From NCBI RefSeq assembly GCF_000331285.1, contig NZ_ANFX01000012.1, positions 158,318-222,317 of the forward strand: a DNA stretch of 64,000 nt, written 5' to 3'. The DNA comes from Porphyrobacter sp. AAP82 (GTDB taxonomy: Bacteria > Pseudomonadota > Alphaproteobacteria > Sphingomonadales > Sphingomonadaceae). Under the pieces are notes generated by a model that saw only the letters and a program-made list of their open reading frames with translations, made no database searches and was not told the origin of the DNA. The number at the start of each line of letters is the position of its first letter. Position 1 is the first letter of the stretch. The position numbers were made by a program, and so were the translations under genes. Of this stretch, positions 18,317 through 27,679 are shown in pieces.

Positions 18317-18984
18317 TGACCGAGGAAAAGTCCCCCGAGACCCCGCGCACCCAGACCCCGAAATGGGTCAGGAAGCTGCTGATCCCGATGCTGATCGGGG
18401 GCGTTGCGGGCTATGCCGGCGCTGCCGCGGCGCTGCATTTCATCGACAGTTCGGCCGTTGGCGGGCTCGGCAAATCGGCGACCATCGCCGCGCTGGTGGC
18501 GGTGCTCTACATCATCATCGGCCTCGGCGTCGCGCTGGGCACGGCGAGCCCCAAGGTCGGCGCGCGGTTCCTCAATGTCGAGGATGCGGACGAACTGCGC
18601 GAACAGAAGAAGGTCCTGACCGGTTCGGGCGCGGCGATGGTGCTGTGGGGTGCGGCGCTGATGGCGCTGGCCTTTGCGGCCCCCGACGGCCCGCTGCCGC
18701 AGGCTGCGGCGCTGGCGCTGGGCGCGGGCGGGCTGGTGATCGGCACGCTGCTCTCGATCCCGGCCTACCGGCTGAGCGACGAGCTGATGCGCGCGGTCAA
18801 CCTCGAGGCGGGCGCGCTAAGCTACGGGCTGATGCTGCTGTTTGCCGGCGGCTGGGCGATGTTCGCGCACCTCGGCTATGTCGCCGGGCCCGCGCCGCTC
18901 GACCTGCTGTCGCTGTTCTATGTTGTGGTGCTGGTGGCAAGCTTCATCGCCGTCGGCCGCCGCGGGATGCTGATGCCGCGCTGA
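18313..18984 (+). CDS. Polytopic membrane protein of unknown function, paired with XRE regulator
   Basis: This 223-residue protein has a polar N-terminus (MMTEEKSPETPRTQTPKW) and about six predicted transmembrane helices: LLIPMLIGGVAGYAGAAAAL, IAALVAVLYIIIGLGVALG, GSGAAMVLWGAALMALAFA, AALALGAGGLVIGTLLSIP, LSYGLMLLFAGGWAMFAHLG and LLSLFYVVVLVASFIAVG. No enzymatic motif is visible. The start lies inside the stop of the regulator gene (ATGA), so the two are co-translated, a common layout for small XRE regulators and a membrane partner in sphingomonads. The function is not known. It may sense or alter membrane state and signal through the regulator, but nothing in the sequence proves this. Confidence 0.82.
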   Translation: MMTEEKSPETPRTQTPKWVRKLLIPMLIGGVAGYAGAAAALHFIDSSAVGGLGKSATIAALVAVLYIIIGLGVALGTASPKVGARFLNVEDADELREQKKVLTGSGAAMVLWGAALMALAFAAPDGPLPQAAALALGAGGLVIGTLLSIPAYRLSDELMRAVNLEAGALSYGLMLLFAGGWAMFAHLGYVAGPAPLDLLSLFYVVVLVASFIAVGRRGMLMPR

Positions 18985-19002
18985 CCCCCGGGGACGCGCA
19001 AG

Positions 19003-19040
19003 AAAAAAGGGGCGCCTGCCGGCTGGCAGGCGCCCCTTTT
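19003..19040. terminator. Bidirectional rho-independent terminator
   Basis: A perfect 12-bp stem (GGGGCGCCTGCC at 19009-19020 with its complement at 19025-19036, loop GGCT) is flanked by AAAAAA on the left and TTTT on the right. It can therefore terminate transcription from both sides. It lies between the plus-strand membrane protein (ends 18984) and the minus-strand autotransporter (ends 19061). Confidence 0.9.
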
Positions 19041-19060
19041 CGTTGGGTGTGCCGGCGGCC

Positions 19061-22000
19061 TCAGAACTTCCAGGTCGCGGTGCCGCGGATCACCTGCGCA
19101 TTGGCATCGGCGCGGGCGATCGTCGAATCGAGCGCGGCGCTGATCTGCACCGGCCCTGTGCCGAAGGTGGCGCTCACGCCCACTTCGCCCCAGGTCCGGT
19201 CGGCCGTGCCGAGCGCGAAGGCCGCGTCCGGGCCCGTGCCGCTGGTGAAGTTGGCGTTGAGCACGTTCGGACCCTGCTCGAGCTCGCGCACCAGCTGGGC
19301 GTTGGCATTGAGCACCACCGACTTGCCCTTCTTCTGCCAATCGAAACCAGCGCGCAGCTGCGTGCTCTTGTAGGTTTCGCGGTCGAAGCTCAATGCCAGC
19401 GTTCCGCCGCTTTCCTTGGTGCGGGTGAAGGCGATGCTGGCATAGCGCGCCTCGATCCCCGGGGAGATCGTGCCGGCCGAGGTTTCCAGATCATAGGAGA
19501 CGCCAAGCGCGCCCGAGACCAGCAGGTCGTCAGAACTGGATTCGAGCGTCTGCGGCGCGTTCAGGAAGGTCACGGTGCGGCGCGTGTCGATGCCCACGCT
19601 GCCCATGCTGAACTGGCCGTCGACTGCAACGCCGCTGGCGAAATCGTGACGCATGTAGAGCGAGGCCGCATAGGTGTCGCTCTGGATGCTCTGGCCCAGC
19701 GGCACGTCGGCGTCGATCGTGCTGTAGTGGCCCGAAATGCCGATCATCGTGCTGTCGCCCGGGTAGAACTCGGCCCCGCCGGCCAGATACCAGCCCGAAT
19801 ACTCGGTCGGATCGGCGAGGAACTGCCCGGCGATCTGGTTGCCGGCTTCGTAGCCCGGAAGCGAAACTGCCTCGCCCGAGATGTAGCCGCCCGACAGGAA
19901 CAGGCCGACATTGTCGGGCAGGTCCGCATCGTGCAGCTCGGTCTCGCCGTCGCCTTCCTGCATGCCCATCAGCGCCCCGCCCATCGGCTGCATGGCGGGC
20001 GCGAGCCCGGCCTGGGCCATTTCGAGCGGACGCCCGGTGATCGCCACCTTGCCCCCGGCGCGCGACTTGTCGGCCTCGCGCAGGCGGGCATCGTTGAAGT
20101 TTTGCAGCAGGTTGACCGATTGCGCCGCGAGCGAGCGGACCGCCTGCTCGTTGACCGGCGCAAGCCGCGCGAAGGTGCCGCGGATCGTGTCGACCGTCGC
20201 GAAGTCAAGCCCGTAGAGCGCGCTCAGCGAGGTGTTGGCGCGGTTCTGGTCGAACAGCTGGGCATAGGCGACCTGGGCCGGATCATTGGCGTTGATCACC
20301 GTATTGTAGCTCGCCGCGTTGACCTCCATCAGCACCGCATTGGGCTGGTAGATGAAGTTCTGGCTGAGGATCGGCGAGATCGTGCGCGCGGTGAAGGTGC
20401 CGCTCACCCCGCCCGTGGCGGTGAGGATGGTGTAGCGCTCGCCGAGGCCGTTGACGCGCGAGCTCACCCCGGTGCCGATGCCCACCACGCCGCCGACACT
20501 GGCCTGCCCGGTGACCGCGAGGCGATCGGAGGCGGTGCCGGTGCCGAGGTCGACGAGGAAGGTCGAGCCCGAGGACATCACCAGGTTGCCATCGATCGTC
20601 AGCGTGCCGGCGGTGCCCATCGTCGCGGGCGAGAAGACGCCGGTGACGCTGGTCAGGAACGGCGCGCGGACCGTGCCGGTTCCGCCCAGCATGCCGGCGA
20701 ACAGGGTGTAGTCGCCGACCGAGGCAAGCCGGCCATTGACGTTTACCGTCCCGCCGAACTGGCTGACGTCGATCAGCGAGGTGAGGTTGCCCGCGGCAGC
20801 GACGCTGAGCCCGGCAGCGCCGCGCACCGTCAGCCGGTCGATGGTGACCGTGCTGGACAGGGTGGTGGTGCCGGTCTGGCTCAGGGTCACATCGAAGAAG
20901 CGCGGGTCGACGCGGGTCGTCGGCGTGGTCACCGCGTTGACGTTGTTGGCGACAAAGCCGGTCGCGCCGGGCAGGCCGTTGGCGAGCGTCGGGGCGGGCA
21001 GGGTGACGGCGTTCGCCTGCGGGGCGACTTCCGACACCAGCGCCGTGCGCGGGCCGGTGGTCGTGGTGGTTGCAGCGCCTTCGCCGGTGCCGGCAGTGGC
21101 GAGATTGAAGGTCGCACCGATCCCGCCGACATCTTCGAGCGAGACTTGCGCACGGCCATTGGTCATGTTGCCGGCTGTGTTCTGCGAAGGCGGACGGGTG
21201 TCGATGAAGTTGCCGGTCGCCTGGTCGACGCAGCCGTCACCGGGAGCTTCGAACTCGACGCAGATCGCGCCGAAATCGCCGCCGGTCCCGTTCGGGCCGA
21301 GCTCGGGCGTGGTGGGCAGGCCGTTGACGACCTGGCCTTGCGCGTTGATCACGCGGTAGGCCGGGTCCAGCAGTGTCACCCAGCGGGTCGAATCTTCCCA
21401 GTTACCGTCGCCGGCGGTGGTGCCGACATAGCGGTAGGGGTTGGTCGCGGCGATATACTGCCAGTAAAGCGAGAGCGGCTGGTAGAAGCTGGTCGTCCCG
21501 ATCGAGCTGAACGCCTGGCCGCCGAAGAAGCGCGAACCGCCCGACAGCACGCCGATCACCAGATCCTCGTTCGAGAGCCGGTTGTTCGCCGCATCGAGGA
21601 TCAGCGGACCGCCCGAATCCCCGCCGGCGGTGGTGCCTTCGTTGGGCAGGGCATTATCGCGGTGAACGTTGATGTCGCGGGACGGCACGCGGTTCTGCGA
21701 ATCGAAGTCGAGCTGGTAGAGGTTCTGCGGGAAGGTATCGGGCCCGGGGCCGAACAGGACATTGTCCTGGTCATCGAGCGAGAAGAACCCGCCGAGCATG
21801 TTCTCGGCCGCGCGGCGGCGGAAGTCGATGCCGTTGATGGGGCCCTGGGTCGCATTGCCCGAAGCGCCGTAGCCGGTGATGTTGACGTGGTAACCGGTGC
21901 CGCGCACCGGATCGCTGGTCGCAGGGGTCGGCAGGGTGCTGAACAGCAGCGCCCAGGTCGGGATGCCGACCGCCGGGGTATCGAGCGCGGCGAGCGCGAT

Positions 22001-22447
22001 GTCGGCCTCGATGAAGCCGAGCCCGCCCGCGTCCTGCAACGAGCGCTGGTCGTAGAACACGCGGCTGATGTTGTAGACGGCAAGGTTCGGGTTCGAACGG
22101 AAGTTGTTGGCGAACCAGTTCTGGAAGCCGGGCAGCGCGTTGACGTTGAACGAGAAGGCGGCGGCGATGTTGGCGGCGTTGTAGGCCTCCTCGGGCACGT
22201 CGTTGACGCAGTGCGCGGCGAAGATGACGGTGCGCGGGTTGATCAGCGTGCCGGTGCACACGAACCCGTCGGCGCGGAAGAACATGCCGACGCCGCGGAA
22301 CTTGTCAGGGGTGTCGACGATATCGGCGCGGGTCTTGGTCTCGTTGGGAACCACGGCGTGGGCCGGGGTGGCGAGAGCGGCGATCGACAGGGCGGCAAGG
22401 GCCGTGCCCGCCAGAAACTGGCGGCGCGGAGCGGACAACGTCTTCAT
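19061..22447 (-). CDS. Autotransporter serine protease (S1 family passenger)
   Basis: This 1128-residue type Va secretion protein has a trypsin-like protease at its N-terminus. The signal peptide MKTLSAPRRQFLAGTALAAL... ends at AHA and contains a twin-arginine-like RRQFL. The protease core has His79 (VIFAAHCV), Asp149 (EADIALAAL), Ser278 (GGDSGGPLIL) and a likely C64-C80 disulfide. A long beta-helical passenger with autotransporter-associated repeats (about 430-830) follows. The C-terminal barrel (about 870-1128) ends in ATWKF with the required terminal aromatic residue. ATG 22447 is supported by GGAGAG upstream; ATG 22462 is an alternative. Probable roles are surface proteolysis or nutrient acquisition. 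Confidence 0.9.
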   Translation of the reverse strand: MKTLSAPRRQFLAGTALAALSIAALATPAHAVVPNETKTRADIVDTPDKFRGVGMFFRADGFVCTGTLINPRTVIFAAHCVNDVPEEAYNAANIAAAFSFNVNALPGFQNWFANNFRSNPNLAVYNISRVFYDQRSLQDAGGLGFIEADIALAALDTPAVGIPTWALLFSTLPTPATSDPVRGTGYHVNITGYGASGNATQGPINGIDFRRRAAENMLGGFFSLDDQDNVLFGPGPDTFPQNLYQLDFDSQNRVPSRDINVHRDNALPNEGTTAGGDSGGPLILDAANNRLSNEDLVIGVLSGGSRFFGGQAFSSIGTTSFYQPLSLYWQYIAATNPYRYVGTTAGDGNWEDSTRWVTLLDPAYRVINAQGQVVNGLPTTPELGPNGTGGDFGAICVEFEAPGDGCVDQATGNFIDTRPPSQNTAGNMTNGRAQVSLEDVGGIGATFNLATAGTGEGAATTTTTGPRTALVSEVAPQANAVTLPAPTLANGLPGATGFVANNVNAVTTPTTRVDPRFFDVTLSQTGTTTLSSTVTIDRLTVRGAAGLSVAAAGNLTSLIDVSQFGGTVNVNGRLASVGDYTLFAGMLGGTGTVRAPFLTSVTGVFSPATMGTAGTLTIDGNLVMSSGSTFLVDLGTGTASDRLAVTGQASVGGVVGIGTGVSSRVNGLGERYTILTATGGVSGTFTARTISPILSQNFIYQPNAVLMEVNAASYNTVINANDPAQVAYAQLFDQNRANTSLSALYGLDFATVDTIRGTFARLAPVNEQAVRSLAAQSVNLLQNFNDARLREADKSRAGGKVAITGRPLEMAQAGLAPAMQPMGGALMGMQEGDGETELHDADLPDNVGLFLSGGYISGEAVSLPGYEAGNQIAGQFLADPTEYSGWYLAGGAEFYPGDSTMIGISGHYSTIDADVPLGQSIQSDTYAASLYMRHDFASGVAVDGQFSMGSVGIDTRRTVTFLNAPQTLESSSDDLLVSGALGVSYDLETSAGTISPGIEARYASIAFTRTKESGGTLALSFDRETYKSTQLRAGFDWQKKGKSVVLNANAQLVRELEQGPNVLNANFTSGTGPDAAFALGTADRTWGEVGVSATFGTGPVQISAALDSTIARADANAQVIRGTATWKF

Positions 22448-22752
22448 GGGCGTTCTCTCCATTGGGATTCGGTCGTGGGATCGACCGTCTGATGGCAGTC
22501 TAACGGCGCACAAGAGCTTCCGACAATTGCGGTTCGCCAGCTGTGGCTGCAAATGTGTCCCACTGTTGCAATAATGTGTCAGCGCCGCAATGTGCAGCCG
22601 GATGCGTGGCAGGTGTTGGCGCCTGGGGGCCGCGCGCGCGGACCGGCTGCGGCAGCGCACGCCTGCCAACCCCGGCGGGCGGGAAAGTCCAAGCAAAAGG
22701 GGCGGGAGGATCGCTCCTCCCGCCCCCTTGTGACGCATTCGGCCGGGCCGGA
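22448..22752. other. Spacer upstream of the autotransporter gene
   Basis: This 305-bp region contains the 5' flank of the minus-strand autotransporter and, at its right end, the glnA terminator. On the minus strand the A/T-richer stretch around 22500-22580 is the only plausible promoter zone. No hexamer pair convinces, and no credible gene is present. Confidence 0.4.
22695..22726 (-). terminator. Rho-independent terminator of glnA
   Basis: A perfect 12-bp G/C-rich stem is formed by 22699-22710 (GGGGCGGGAGGA) and 22715-22726, with loop TCGC. Read on the minus strand, it is followed by TTTT (complement of 22695-22698). It lies 27 bp past the glnA stop, so it ends the glnB-glnA transcript. Confidence 0.85.
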
Positions 22753-24162
22753 TTACATCGAGTAGTACATGTCGAATTCGACCGGGCACGGCGTGGTTTC
22801 GGTGCGGATCACCTCTTCCCACTTCAGTTCCATGTAGGCTTCGATCTGGTCCTTGGTGAACACGTCGCCCTTGAGCAGGAATTCGTGATCGGCAGCCAGC
22901 GAGTCCAGCGCTTCACGCAAGCTGCCGCACACGGTCGGCACCTCGGCGAGTTCGGCCGGGGGCAGATCGTAGAGGTTCTTGTCCATCGCCTCGCCCGGGT
23001 GGATCTTGTTCTCGATCCCGTCGAGGCCCGCCATCAGCAGCGCCGAATAGGCAAGGTAGGGATTGGCGAGCGCATCGGGGAAGCGGAATTCGACGCGCTT
23101 GGCCTTTTCGCCGGCACCGTAGGGAATACGGCACGAGGCCGAACGGTTGCGCGCCGAATAGGCCAGCAGCACCGGCGCCTCGAAGCCCGGCACCAGACGC
23201 TTGTAGCTGTTGGTGGTCGGGTTGGTGAAGGCGTTCAGGGCCTTGGCGTGCTTGATGACGCCGCCGATGTAGTAGAGGCACATTTCCGACAGGCCGGCAT
23301 ATTCGTTGCCCGCAAACAGCGGCTTGCCGTCCTTCCAGATCGACATGTGGGTGTGCATGCCCGAGCCGTTATCGGCCTTGATCGGCTTGGGCATGAAGGT
23401 CGCGGTCTTGCCATAGGCATGGGCGACCTGGTGCACGACATACTTGTAGATCTGCATGCGGTCGGCGGTCTGCACCAGCGTGCCGAAGGTCAGGCCGAGC
23501 TCGTGCTGGGCAGCGGCGACTTCGTGGTGGTGCTTGTCGCAGGGCAGGCCCATTTCGAGCATGGTGGAGACCATCTCGCCGCGGATGTCGACCGCAGAAT
23601 CGACCGGCGCGACGGGGAAGTAGCCGCCCTTGGCGCGCGGACGGTGGGCGAGGTTGCCGCTGTCATATTCCTTGGCGGTGTTGGTCGGCAGTTCGATATC
23701 GTCGATCGAGAAGCCCGAGCCGGCATAGCCGTCCTCGAAGCGCACGTCGTCGAACATGAAGAACTCGGCCTCGGGGCCGACATAGACGGTGTCGCCAAGG
23801 CCGGTCGACTTCAGGTAGGCTTCGGCGCGCTTGGCGGTGGTGCGCGGGTCGCGCGCATACCAGTCACCGGTCGAAGGCTCGACGATGTCGCAGTTGATGA
23901 TCAGCATCGGCGTGGCGCTGAAGGGATCGACCCAGGTTTCGGTGAGGTCGGGCTTCAGGATCATGTCGGATTCGTTGATCGCCTTCCAGCCGGCGATCGA
24001 CGAGCCGTCGAACATCAGGCCGTCCTCGAGCTCGTCCTCACCCATCACGCCGGCGACCATGGTGAGGTGCTGCCACTTGCCCTTGGGATCGGTGAAGCGC
24101 AGATCGACCCACTCGATTTCCTCGTCCTTGATCTTCTTCAGGACGTCTTTTGCTTTCGACAT
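22753..24162 (-). CDS. glnA: Glutamine synthetase, type I
   Basis: GlnA condenses glutamate and ammonia to glutamine with ATP in the cytoplasm and is the core of nitrogen assimilation. The 469-residue product is the standard dodecameric GSI-beta size. It shows the beta-Grasp start, the [18 protein letters not shown] loop, the metal/ATP motif [22 protein letters not shown], and the adenylylation-site context [11 protein letters not shown] with Tyr near residue 398. That Tyr points to GlnE control. It lies 64 bp downstream of glnB on the same strand with no terminator between, so the two form a glnBA operon. Confidence 0.97.
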   Translation of the reverse strand: MSKAKDVLKKIKDEEIEWVDLRFTDPKGKWQHLTMVAGVMGEDELEDGLMFDGSSIAGWKAINESDMILKPDLTETWVDPFSATPMLIINCDIVEPSTGDWYARDPRTTAKRAEAYLKSTGLGDTVYVGPEAEFFMFDDVRFEDGYAGSGFSIDDIELPTNTAKEYDSGNLAHRPRAKGGYFPVAPVDSAVDIRGEMVSTMLEMGLPCDKHHHEVAAAQHELGLTFGTLVQTADRMQIYKYVVHQVAHAYGKTATFMPKPIKADNGSGMHTHMSIWKDGKPLFAGNEYAGLSEMCLYYIGGVIKHAKALNAFTNPTTNSYKRLVPGFEAPVLLAYSARNRSASCRIPYGAGEKAKRVEFRFPDALANPYLAYSALLMAGLDGIENKIHPGEAMDKNLYDLPPAELAEVPTVCGSLREALDSLAADHEFLLKGDVFTKDQIEAYMELKWEEVIRTETTPCPVEFDMYYSM

Positions 24163-24226
24163 TTTGGTATTGCCTCCAAGTATTTGGTGCCGGCCCGCCC
24201 CCGTGGCAGGCTGGAGAGGAAAAGGG

Positions 24227-24781
<555 letters not shown>

Positions 24782-24805
24782 CTATATTTTAAGCAAACCT
24801 TGCCG

Positions 24806-25738
24806 TCAGCCTAAGCGCAGACCCGTTGTCTCGGGCAGGCCGCACATGATGTTGAGGTTCTGGATCGCGGCCCCCGAAGCGCCCTTGCCGAGGTTGTCGA
24901 GCCGGGCGATCAGGCGGGCCTCACTGCCGTCGGAATTGGCGAACACGAACAGTTCCATACCATCGTGCGGGGCGCTGTCTGCATTGATGAGCAATTCGCC
25001 GGGTGCCTCGTGCGGGCCGTGCACGGCGATGACCGGACCCGCGAAATAGAAGGCCGCCAGCGTCTCGCGCATCGCCTCGATCTGCGGGGCATCCGGCATG
25101 GCACCGAGCGCCAGCGGAACATCGACCACCATCCCGCGATGGGCAGGGATCACGCTGGGCGAAAACACCGGCGGGCGGGCAAGGCGCGCATAGGCCTGCA
25201 TCTCGGGCAAATGCTTGTGGCCAAGGGCGAGGCCATAGGCGCGAAAGGAGATAGTCGGATCGGCCTCGAACCGGTCGATCAGCGCATTGCCCCCGCCCGA
25301 ATAGCCGCTTACCGCGTTGACGGTGTAGGGAAAGTCGGCGGGCAGCAGCCCCGCGCGCACCAGCGGCGCGACGAGGGCGAGGAAGCCCGTGGGGTAGCAC
25401 CCGGGGTTGCTCACGAATTGGGCATTGGCGATCGCCTCGTGCCCGATCAGTTCGGGAAAGCCATAGGTCCACCCCTCGGCCACCCGGTGCGCTGATGAGG
25501 CGTCGATGATGCGGGTGCCGGAGCCCTCGGCCAGCTTCACCGCCTCCTTCGCGGCCTCGTCCGGCAGGCACAGGATGGCGATGTCGGCAGCATGGAGCGC
25601 GTCGCGGCGGGCGGCCTCGTCCTTGCGCTGGGCATCGTCCAGGACGATCAGGTCGAACTCGCCGCGCCCCAGCAAACGCTCGCGGATTTCGAGGCCCGTG
25701 GTGCCCGCAGCCCCGTCTATGAACAGCCGGACCGCCAC
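24806..25738 (-). CDS. argC: N-acetyl-gamma-glutamyl-phosphate reductase
   Basis: ArgC makes N-acetylglutamate semialdehyde with NADPH in arginine biosynthesis. At 310 residues it belongs to the shorter (type 2) ArgC class. It has an N-terminal Rossmann motif (FIDGAAGTTGLEI), the catalytic Cys114 in VSNPGCYPTGFLALV, and the NAVSGYSGGGNALI block. It starts at GTG 25738, six bases after the stop of the SH3-like gene, so it is probably translated from the same mRNA as the M17 aminopeptidase. No other arg biosynthetic gene lies in this window. Confidence 0.94.
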   Translation of the reverse strand: MAVRLFIDGAAGTTGLEIRERLLGRGEFDLIVLDDAQRKDEAARRDALHAADIAILCLPDEAAKEAVKLAEGSGTRIIDASSAHRVAEGWTYGFPELIGHEAIANAQFVSNPGCYPTGFLALVAPLVRAGLLPADFPYTVNAVSGYSGGGNALIDRFEADPTISFRAYGLALGHKHLPEMQAYARLARPPVFSPSVIPAHRGMVVDVPLALGAMPDAPQIEAMRETLAAFYFAGPVIAVHGPHEAPGELLINADSAPHDGMELFVFANSDGSEARLIARLDNLGKGASGAAIQNLNIMCGLPETTGLRLG

Positions 25739-25744
25739 CGCGCG

Positions 25745-26107
25745 TCAGGCGTCAGCGGGGGCGAGGTCGCTCGCCCGGCACCAGCCGGCAGGGCCCTGAG
25801 GCCCGGGGCAACCCCACACCCATTCGCCCGCCACATCGAGCAGCTCGAAGCGGCTGGCGGGGGGAAGCTGGGCGAACTCCTCGGCATCGGCACGCGGAGA
25901 GAGGCGCAGCCCTGCGCCCGCCGCGCCGACGGTGCGCACATGGGGGATGACATAGTGCGCGGCGAGATGCGTTCCTGCCAGCGCCATGTGCGCCAGATCG
26001 CCGCGCAGGGGCAGGCTGCCGGGCGCAGGGCGCTCGACCGGACCTTCGAGGCCTAGCACGCCCGCAGGCACTGCATAGTCACTGTCGTTGCGCGTCGCGC
26101 CGTTCAT
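25745..26107 (-). CDS. Stand-alone bacterial SH3-like domain protein
   Basis: This 120-residue protein of unknown function resembles the N-terminal SH3-like part of sphingomonad NlpC/P60 (C40) peptidases. Its core is LPLRGDLAHMALAGTHLAAHYVIPHVRTVGAAGAGLRLSPRADAEEFAQLPPASRFELLDVAGEWVWG, followed by GPAGWCRASDLAPADA. No signal peptide or catalytic Cys-His domain follows; the stop is six bases before argC. The C40 peptidase module normally attached to this domain is therefore absent. Start ATG 26107 (MNGATRNDSDYAVPAG) is preferred over a longer frame extending into the spacer. Neighbours are an M17 aminopeptidase upstream and argC downstream. Confidence 0.68.
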   Translation of the reverse strand: MNGATRNDSDYAVPAGVLGLEGPVERPAPGSLPLRGDLAHMALAGTHLAAHYVIPHVRTVGAAGAGLRLSPRADAEEFAQLPPASRFELLDVAGEWVWGCPGPQGPAGWCRASDLAPADA

Positions 26108-26211
26108 CTGGCTTCTGGCTTCCCGATTTTGGCCGATACTGGTGCCGCCGCTGCGTCTCCCCAAGCGCGGTGTGGCAGGCCCGTTAGCGGCAAGCGGCCC
26201 GCTCGGCAAGC

Positions 26212-27612
26212 TTAGCCCGCGTAACGGCTGCGGATGGCATGCCACGATGCGCGCAGGCCGAGGCCGCGTCCGCCGCGCGCACGGCCGGGCTTGGGAGCGG
26301 GCATCCAGGCGAACGTGTCGAAATGGACCCAGTCGATCGGCGTTCCGTCTTCCCTCGCGCCGACGAAGCGGTCGAGGAACAGCCCCGCCACGCTCGCTCC
26401 GGCAAAGGGATTGGGCGCGGAGTTCGCCATGTCGGCAATGTCCGAGGCGAGGTATTCGCGGTAGGCATCATGCAGCGGCAGGCGCCAGGCGGGGTCGTCA
26501 TTGGCGCGGCCCGCGGCAAGGAAGGCCTCGGCGGTCTCGTCGCGGCGGGCGAAGAGCGCAGGGAGATCCGGCCCCAGCGCCACGCGCGCCGCCCCGGTCA
26601 GCGTGGCGAAATCGACAATCAGATCGGGGTTCTCCTCCGAGGCGCGGGTCAGCGCATCGCCGAGGATCAGGCGGCCTTCGGCATCGGTGTTGTCGATCTC
26701 CACCGTCAGCCCCTTGCGGGTCTTGAGAATATCGCCCGGGCGGAAGGCATTGCCCGAAATGGCGTTCTCGACCGCGGGGACGAGGAGGTGCAGCCGCACT
26801 TTCAGCCGCGCCGCCATGATCAGCCCGGCAAGCGCGATCGCATGCGCTGCGCCGCCCATGTCCTTCTTCATCAGGCGCATCCCCGCCGGCGGCTTGATGT
26901 CGAGCCCCCCGCTGTCGAAGCACACGCCCTTGCCGACCACCGCCAGAACGGGGTTCGCCGGATCGCCCCACACGAGGTGCATCAGCCGCGGCGCGTGGTG
27001 CCGCGCGGCGGCGCGCCCGACCGCATGGATCATCGGATAGTCCTGCTCGAGCGCATCGCCGCGAATGACCGTCAGTTCGGCCTTGTGCGCCTTGGCAAGC
27101 CTTTCGCACTCGGCCTCGAGCGCGGCCGGGCCCATGTCCTCAGGGGGCGCGTTGACGAGGTCGCGCAGAAGAAGTTCTGCTTCTGCTTCAGATACATAAC
27201 CGTCAATCTGCCCGACCTGCCCGGTCAGCAGCACGCGCGGGCCTGAGGCCTTGTCCTCGCTCTTGTAGCGGGCGAAGCGGTATTGCCCCGTCACCCATCC
27301 GAACATCGCCGCGCCCGCCTCGGCATTGGCGAGGCGGTAGGTGCCCTCGGGCAGTTCCTCGGCGAGCTTGGCGAGGCACCAGGCAGAAAGGCTTTCGGGG
27401 TTTGCCACGCCCCCCACCGCCATCCACGCATCGCCATCGGGAAGGATCGCGGTCTGGAAGCCGACCCCCTCGAACTTCTGCGCGGCAAGGCTGGCGCGCT
27501 GGACCGGCAAGAGCGCCTTGGCGAAGGCTTCAAAGCCGTCCTTGCTCATGAGATGGATGGCAGTCGCGGGCTCGCCGCGGTCGGGACGGATCAGGGCTTT
27601 GGCTTCATGCAT
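26212..27612 (-). CDS. Leucyl aminopeptidase family protein (M17)
   Basis: This is a cytoplasmic dizinc exopeptidase that removes N-terminal amino acids from peptides. The 466-residue protein has a variable N-domain (1-160) and the M17 catalytic domain. The metal and catalytic motifs are VVGKGVCFDSGGLDIKP, MKKDMGGAAHAIALAG and the family signature NTDAEGRLILGDAL. The sequence is closer to the PepA-like 'leucyl aminopeptidase family' of alphaproteobacteria than to E. coli PepA, so the exact specificity is left open. It is the first gene of a probable M17-SH3-argC operon and is divergent from the lipoprotein gene that carries parS. Confidence 0.93.
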   Translation of the reverse strand: MHEAKALIRPDRGEPATAIHLMSKDGFEAFAKALLPVQRASLAAQKFEGVGFQTAILPDGDAWMAVGGVANPESLSAWCLAKLAEELPEGTYRLANAEAGAAMFGWVTGQYRFARYKSEDKASGPRVLLTGQVGQIDGYVSEAEAELLLRDLVNAPPEDMGPAALEAECERLAKAHKAELTVIRGDALEQDYPMIHAVGRAAARHHAPRLMHLVWGDPANPVLAVVGKGVCFDSGGLDIKPPAGMRLMKKDMGGAAHAIALAGLIMAARLKVRLHLLVPAVENAISGNAFRPGDILKTRKGLTVEIDNTDAEGRLILGDALTRASEENPDLIVDFATLTGAARVALGPDLPALFARRDETAEAFLAAGRANDDPAWRLPLHDAYREYLASDIADMANSAPNPFAGASVAGLFLDRFVGAREDGTPIDWVHFDTFAWMPAPKPGRARGGRGLGLRASWHAIRSRYAG

Positions 27613-27679
27613 TGCCGTTCCATAATCGCCGGCGCCCCGATGTCACCAGCAGATTCGGGCCGGGCGAGGGAGAGTGCGG

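Noticed and set aside
17325..18984. Prophage remnant suggested by the lysozyme and XRE regulator
   Set aside because: No integrase, structural genes, attachment repeats or base-composition change; the lysozyme and regulator may simply be chromosomal.
19043..22492. An 1149-codon plus-strand open frame opposite the autotransporter
   Set aside because: No recognisable motif; the minus strand has a signal peptide, catalytic triad and barrel end.
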